NCBI GenBank assembly: GCA_036383515.1
Contig: DASVOE010000095.1
Span: 46,148 to 110,147 of the forward strand
Source: CADEDV01 sp036383515
GTDB taxonomy: Bacteria > Bacteroidota > Bacteroidia > Chitinophagales > Chitinophagaceae
Length of the DNA stretch: 64,000 nucleotides
Direction of reading: 5' to 3'
A program made the translations under genes and the position numbers. The notes beneath the pieces are model-generated. The model was not told the origin of the DNA. It did not search any database and saw only the letters and a list, made by a program, of their open reading frames with translations. Of this stretch, positions 60,261 to 64,000 are shown piece after piece. Every line of letters begins with the position of its first letter. Within the stretch, counting starts at the first letter, position 1.

Positions 60261-61001
60261 ATGTCAGACATCCTTATACTTTTTTATATCCTTCTTTTCC
60301 TCGTTGCGTTTCTATATGCATCTGTGGGACACGGAGGTGCCAGCGGCTACCTTGCGTTGATGGCGATTTTTGCTATATCGCCAGATGTAATGAAACCTAC
60401 TGCCCTGCTGCTTAATCTTTTTGTATCCCTTACTTCTTTTATACAATTCTACCGCGGCAAGCATTTTAACTGGAAGATTTTTTTACCGTTTGCCATTACA
60501 TCAATACCGATGGCTTATGTGGGAGGATTGATTACCGTTGATGCAGAATTATACAAAAAAATATTAGGCCTGTTATTGATCATACCCGTGATTCGTTTTT
60601 TATTCTTTGCCAACCTGAAACCAACTGAAATAAAAAAATCAAATACGCCGTTGTCATTATTTATTGGCGCCGTCATTGGATTTCTATCGGGACTGATCGG
60701 CATCGGTGGCGGGATCATCTTATCACCTGTCCTGCTTTTATTAAAGTGGACAGATATGAAACAAACTGCTGCCATCAGCGCCTTGTTTATTTTTGTCAAT
60801 TCGTCGGCAGGGTTGGCAGGGCAATTAAAAAAGGGAATTCATTTCAGTCCCGATATGTACTGGTATGTTATTATTGCCTTTGTGGGAGGTATCTTCGGAG
60901 CTTATTTCGGTTCACTACGGTTTAAACATACGATCCTGAAATATATGCTGGCTGTTGTACTGGCAGTGGCGGCGTACAAATTATTATTGACAAACGCATA
61001 A
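60261..61001 (+). CDS. TSUP (TauE/SafE) family membrane permease
   Basis: 246 residues, about eight membrane segments. Both TSUP repeat signatures are visible: GHGGASGYLALMA near the N-terminus and GIGGGIILSPVLLL in the second half. The family moves sulfur-containing anions such as sulfite, taurine or sulfoacetate. Its place 9 bases after moeA in the molybdenum island suggests transport of an oxyanion (molybdate, sulfate) or of a substrate or product of the molybdoenzyme; this is inference from position only. Confidence 0.88.
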   Translation: MSDILILFYILLFLVAFLYASVGHGGASGYLALMAIFAISPDVMKPTALLLNLFVSLTSFIQFYRGKHFNWKIFLPFAITSIPMAYVGGLITVDAELYKKILGLLLIIPVIRFLFFANLKPTEIKKSNTPLSLFIGAVIGFLSGLIGIGGGIILSPVLLLLKWTDMKQTAAISALFIFVNSSAGLAGQLKKGIHFSPDMYWYVIIAFVGGIFGAYFGSLRFKHTILKYMLAVVLAVAAYKLLLTNA

Positions 61002-61011
61002 TGATATAAAA

Positions 61012-61524
61012 ATGAAACTCTTCTTATTAGCAACAACAATAAGTATTGTCTCTTTCGTGCAGGCACAGCAAAAAACTGATCCTACAGATAACTTTACGAT
61101 TGAAGGGGCCGTGAAAAAAGGATTGACCATTTCCCTGGCCGACCTCGCAGGGTACACTTCTTATTCTATTGATAGTATGGTGGTGACCAATCATCTTCAT
61201 GAAAAGAAACGAACCATAAAAAATATCAAAGCCGTTTTATTAAAAGATGTTTTAAGTAAGGTAGAAATAGATGCCGCAACTCCTAAACTACTCAGTGAGT
61301 TTTATTTCGCCTGTATTGCTTCCGACAATTATAAAGTTGTTTTTTCCTGGAATGAAATTTTTAATAATGAACTGGGTAAAACCATTTATATCATTACTGA
61401 AAGCGATAGCAAAGCTGCTAAAGCCTCTGACGACAGGATTGCTATCATATCACCGACTGACTATACTACCGGCCGCCGATACATTAAAGGCTTACAAACC
61501 ATAAGAATTGAAAGGATTAAGTAA
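61012..61524 (+). CDS. Secreted SUOX-fold (molybdopterin-binding-like) small protein
   Basis: 170 residues with a signal peptide ending in AQA-QQ. The mature part follows the small oxidoreductase molybdopterin-binding domain pattern: FTIEGAVKKGLTISLADLAG, then VLLKDVLSKVEI, then DNYKVVFSWNEIFNN and the C-terminal ISPTDYTTGRRYIKGLQTIRI. Only one Cys (in FACIASDNYK) is present, and the usual Cys ligand of sulfite-oxidase Mo is not obvious, so it may bind no cofactor. Function unknown; exported between a permease and moaD. Confidence 0.75.
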   Translation: MKLFLLATTISIVSFVQAQQKTDPTDNFTIEGAVKKGLTISLADLAGYTSYSIDSMVVTNHLHEKKRTIKNIKAVLLKDVLSKVEIDAATPKLLSEFYFACIASDNYKVVFSWNEIFNNELGKTIYIITESDSKAAKASDDRIAIISPTDYTTGRRYIKGLQTIRIERIK

Positions 61525-61544
61525 ATTTGGGTTCATTTTAAACG

Positions 61545-61775
61545 ATGCAGGTAAAGATCATCATATTCGGCCAGCTTACAGATATTACTGGGACCTCCGT
61601 ATCACTGGATAACGTTACAGATACAGACAACCTGGTAAAGACCATGAATAAACTTTATCCGGGTCTCGCTGATAAAAAATACCTGGTAGCTGTAGATAAA
61701 AAGATCATTGCTGAAAATAGTTTATTAAAAGAAAATAGCACCGTGGCATTATTACCTCCTTTTTCGGGAGGATAA
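61545..61775 (+). CDS. moaD: MoaD small subunit of molybdopterin synthase
   Basis: 76 residues, a ubiquitin-like protein ending in Ser-Gly-Gly, where the C-terminal Gly is thiocarboxylated and donates sulfur in molybdopterin synthesis. The strand LFGQL-type start (IIIFGQLTDITG) and PPFSGG end fit MoaD/ThiS; placement between the molybdenum genes and moeB-moaE supports MoaD. The moeB gene begins two bases after its stop. Confidence 0.93.
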   Translation: MQVKIIIFGQLTDITGTSVSLDNVTDTDNLVKTMNKLYPGLADKKYLVAVDKKIIAENSLLKENSTVALLPPFSGG

Positions 61776-61777
61776 AA

Positions 61778-62905
61778 ATGAATACGAATAATTCATACGA
61801 AAGATACCATCGCCAGATATTATTAAAAGGATTTGGCGAAGAAGGCCAGCAAAAATTACTGCAGGCAAAAGTGCTGGTGATTGGCGCCGGTGGTCTTGGT
61901 TGTCCTGCGCTTCAATACCTTACTGCTGCCGGCGTGGGAACAATAGGCATTGTGGATGATGATGTAGTTGCGCTCAGTAATTTGCACCGGCAGGTATTAT
62001 ATTCAGTAAATGATATTGGATTGTCAAAAGCAGATACCGCTGCAAAAGTTTTATCGGCATTAAATCCGGATATATCCATTACTACTTATAATGAAAGATT
62101 GACGACTGCGAACGCACTGGATATAATTAATGCGTATGATCTTATAATAGACGGTACTGATAATTTCGCTTCCCGCTATATGATCAATGATGCCTGTGTG
62201 CTTTCGGGTAAACCTTTAGTATACGGAGCCATTTCGCAATATGAAGGACAGGTTGCTGTATTTAATTTTAAGAACGATAACAACGACCCTGTAAATTATC
62301 GTGACTTATTTCCCGAGCCGCCTAAAGATGGTGAAGTATTAAATTGTGCAGAAGCAGGTGTGCTAGGTATATTGCCCGGTATCATCGGCACGATGATGGC
62401 CAATGAAACGATCAAACTCATTACAGGTATTGGTGAATCATTGATCAACCAGTTGTTAACGTATAACGCATTGGCCAACCAGGTATATACGCTGGGTTTG
62501 TCTTCCCGTAAAGAGACCCGTTCATTGATTCCCGCAGATGAAGCAGCATTTAAACAAATCAATTATGACTGGCTCTGTGCATCTCCTTCAACGTCTTTTG
62601 AAATTGATGTGGAAAGATTTACTGTACTATTACAGGAAGACGATACTGCAGTTATTGATGTAAGAGAATGGAACGAAAAACCGGTAGTGGATGAGTTTGC
62701 TTTTACACAAATCCCCTTGTCAGAACTACAGGAGAAGATGACGGGGATTAAAGAAAATGCTGTTATTTTTTTCTGCCAATCAGGAAAAAGAAGTTTACAG
62801 GCCGCACAGTTGTTATTTAATACATTTGGTGAAACAAAAAAAGTATATAGCCTGCAAGGTGGCCTTTTGCAATGGAACAATCGGCACGTAAAAAAATCGG
62901 TATGA
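61778..62905 (+). CDS. moeB: MoeB-type adenylyltransferase with C-terminal rhodanese domain
   Basis: 375 residues. N-terminal E1-like domain with VLVIGAGGLGCPALQYL and DDDVVALSNLHRQVLY, activating Asp in DGTDNFASR, and then a rhodanese domain (about 275-375) with the persulfide Cys in FFCQSGKRS. It adenylates the MoaD C-terminus and probably supplies sulfur itself. The two zinc Cys pairs of E. coli MoeB are absent (NYRDLF and YTLGLSSRKE replace them); a zinc-free form is likely. Its TGA overlaps the start of moaE (ATGA). Confidence 0.93.
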   Translation: MNTNNSYERYHRQILLKGFGEEGQQKLLQAKVLVIGAGGLGCPALQYLTAAGVGTIGIVDDDVVALSNLHRQVLYSVNDIGLSKADTAAKVLSALNPDISITTYNERLTTANALDIINAYDLIIDGTDNFASRYMINDACVLSGKPLVYGAISQYEGQVAVFNFKNDNNDPVNYRDLFPEPPKDGEVLNCAEAGVLGILPGIIGTMMANETIKLITGIGESLINQLLTYNALANQVYTLGLSSRKETRSLIPADEAAFKQINYDWLCASPSTSFEIDVERFTVLLQEDDTAVIDVREWNEKPVVDEFAFTQIPLSELQEKMTGIKENAVIFFCQSGKRSLQAAQLLFNTFGETKKVYSLQGGLLQWNNRHVKKSV

Positions 62906-63354
62906 AAGACAGGAAACCTAAAAACATTTTTGTGCAGGGGGCTATCCCTCCTTCCTTCATTGCAGATAGCATTCAGAAACACAGCACACAGACAACTATT
63001 GGTGGCCATAGTATTTTCCTGGGCCAGGTAAGAGCCGATATGATCAACGATAAAAAAGTAGCTTCAATAGATTATACAACCTATGAAGAAATGGCGTTGG
63101 AAAAAATGCAGGAGATACGGGAAGGTATTTTTGAAAAATATGATCTTACCTGCATGCATGTATATCATAGCCTTGGTAATGTAGCAGCAGGAGAAATTTC
63201 TTTATTTGTTTTCGCTTCCGCTGCTCATCGCAAAGCTGCTATACAGGCCTGCGAAGAAACGGTAGAAAAAATAAAAGCTGAGCTACCTGTATGGGGAAAG
63301 GAATTGTTTGAAGATGAAACCTATCAATGGAAAGAAAATAAACAATCGCAATAA
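62902..63354 (+). CDS. moaE: Molybdopterin synthase catalytic subunit
   Basis: 150 residues from the ATG that overlaps moeB; an ATG ten codons upstream would lie in the moeB reading region and is unlikely. HSIFLGQVR, then Tyr-Glu-Glu-Met-Ala, the LGNVAAGEISLFVFASAAHRKAA stretch and PVWGKELF with the conserved catalytic Lys mark MoaE. It pairs with MoaD to convert precursor Z to molybdopterin. Confidence 0.95.
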   Translation: MKDRKPKNIFVQGAIPPSFIADSIQKHSTQTTIGGHSIFLGQVRADMINDKKVASIDYTTYEEMALEKMQEIREGIFEKYDLTCMHVYHSLGNVAAGEISLFVFASAAHRKAAIQACEETVEKIKAELPVWGKELFEDETYQWKENKQSQ

Positions 63355-63384
63355 AAAATTGTGTATACCTAAAAATTTAATAGT

Positions 63385-63861
63385 ATGCCGGTATATGAAA
63401 TCAATATCAACAATAAATCCTACACGGTAGATGCAGAATCAAACATGCCTTTGCTATGGGTTATACGTGATTATGCCGGATTGACCGGAACAAAATTTGG
63501 TTGTGGCATGGCTCAGTGCGGCGCCTGCACTATTCATGTGGATGGTAATCCTGTCCGCTCCTGCTCCTTCCCTGTTGCCGGTGCCGTTGGTAAAAAGATC
63601 ACTACTATCGAAGGCATTTCTGAAAACATAGACCATGTGGTGCAACAAGCATGGATAGAATTACAGGTGCCGCAATGTGGTTATTGCCAATCGGGACAGA
63701 TCATGAGTGCCGTAGCATTATTAAAAAAGAAAGCGGCGCCGACAGATGCAGATATTGATATAGCTATGCAGGGTAATCTCTGCCGGTGCGGTACACACCA
63801 GCGCATCCGTTCTGCAATTCACCGGGCAGCAGCTTTAATGAAATTAACTGCGCAGCGTTAA
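63385..63861 (+). CDS. 2Fe-2S subunit of an isoquinoline 1-oxidoreductase-type molybdenum hydroxylase
   Basis: 158 residues, no signal peptide. Plant-type 2Fe-2S site Cys40-x4-Cys45-x2-Cys48-x11-Cys60 and second site Cys98-x2-Cys101 with Cys133-x-Cys135 (CGYC / CRC), as in IorA and other small subunits of the xanthine oxidase family. It passes electrons from the molybdenum subunit, the start of which follows 44 bases downstream. Such two-subunit enzymes act on aldehydes or N-heterocycles; the electron acceptor is often a periplasmic cytochrome. Confidence 0.93.
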   Translation: MPVYEININNKSYTVDAESNMPLLWVIRDYAGLTGTKFGCGMAQCGACTIHVDGNPVRSCSFPVAGAVGKKITTIEGISENIDHVVQQAWIELQVPQCGYCQSGQIMSAVALLKKKAAPTDADIDIAMQGNLCRCGTHQRIRSAIHRAAALMKLTAQR

Positions 63862-63905
63862 CCATAGTAGTTCATTTATATTATTAAACTTTTCAACTAC
63901 AGGAT

Positions 63906-64000
63906 ATGCAGAAATCAGCATCAACTATCAACCGCCGCAATTTTATCCGGCTTACCGGCATCACCGGTGCAGGTTTGGTATTAGGCATTTCTGTAAAAGG
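63906..64000 (+). CDS. Start of the molybdopterin-binding large subunit (IorB-like), 3' end outside window
   Basis: The window ends 31 codons into this frame. It begins MQKSASTINRRNFIRLTG, a twin-arginine (Arg-Arg-Asn-Phe-Ile) signal followed by a glycine-rich hydrophobic stretch, typical of xanthine-dehydrogenase-family large subunits exported folded by Tat. Position directly after an IorA-like subunit gene supports the call. The small subunit has no signal, so it would be carried along with this one. Confidence 0.82.
   Translation, partial: MQKSASTINRRNFIRLTGITGAGLVLGISVK

Noticed and set aside
1..64000. CRISPR arrays, tRNA or rRNA genes, prophage or defence islands
   Set aside because: No regularly spaced repeats, cloverleaf-like segments or phage and nuclease gene runs were seen on reading both strands.

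Overview
The window reads as a stretch of a Bacteroidota chromosome, most likely Chitinophagaceae or a close relative. Evidence: moderately AT-rich DNA, very few recognisable Shine-Dalgarno sites, a GLPGLI-family protein, a protein with a type B (gliding-motility-type) T9SS sorting domain, a long Bacteroidota-type LepB, DUF2851, DUF4382 and DUF6265 proteins, a UbiA-family prenyltransferase, and many short lipoproteins with a Cys lipobox. No rRNA, tRNA, CRISPR array, prophage or transposase gene was seen. Most of the window is ordinary chromosomal housekeeping and metabolism.

Layout. 1-1301: end of an outer-membrane beta-barrel gene coupled to a GLPGLI protein. 1302-10478: a storage-glucan block. 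On the minus strand lie glgA, glgC, an SLC45-like disaccharide transporter and a secreted GH13 maltodextrinase; facing them on the plus strand are an FHS-type hexose permease and a ROK sugar kinase with no zinc motif. 10597-15944: DUF4382 lipoprotein, phosphodiester glycosidase, lectin/PKD T9SS protein, lipA and a beta-barrel-like protein. 16081-23225: OsmC, DUF2851, maf, UbiA prenyltransferase, KdsC-like HAD, IscX, ferredoxin, DUF2520, alpha/beta hydrolase, SGNH lipoprotein. 23423-31240: topA, lipoprotein, methyltransferase, SirB1-like protein, dps, Gfo/Idh/MocA oxidoreductase, CsaA, ogt. 31239-31759: a four-helix-bundle gene between inverted repeats. 31759-43886: cdd, lepB, a CarH-like MerR regulator, an NtrC-like regulator without a DNA-binding domain, pdhB, ypdA, GNAT, thiolase, FKBP fusion, serine hydrolase, LEA-type lipoprotein, acidic protein. 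43893-53233: gamma-glutamyltransferase, AraC regulator, DUF6265 lipoprotein, HD phosphohydrolase, degenerate receiver protein, glycine-zipper lipoprotein, RRM protein, an exported ASKHA-fold protein, type I pullulanase. 53411-55962: GMC dehydrogenase with its Tat-exported small subunit. 55989-64000: a molybdenum-cofactor and molybdo-hydroxylase island (xdhC, mocA-like, moaA, moeA, TSUP permease, secreted SUOX-fold protein, moaD, moeB-rhodanese, moaE, iorA-like, start of iorB-like), cut by the window edge.

Most notable. First, two copies (17825-17965 and 45888-46028, opposite orientation) of a non-coding 141-bp element with about 19-bp terminal inverted repeats and 8-bp target duplications: a MITE, each copy just upstream of a gene. 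Second, a four-helix-bundle gene bounded by about 37-nt imperfect inverted repeats that begin at the stop codons of both flanking genes, like a small mobile cassette. Third, a MocA-like nucleotidyltransferase whose frame follows the xdhC stop codon directly with no ATG, GTG or TTG before its active-site motif. Fourth, several proteins keep a fold but lose a defining residue or domain (zinc-less ROK, Asp-less receiver, HTH-less NtrC-like regulator, zinc-less MoeB, exported ASKHA fold). All calls rest on reading sequence and motifs; no database search was run.
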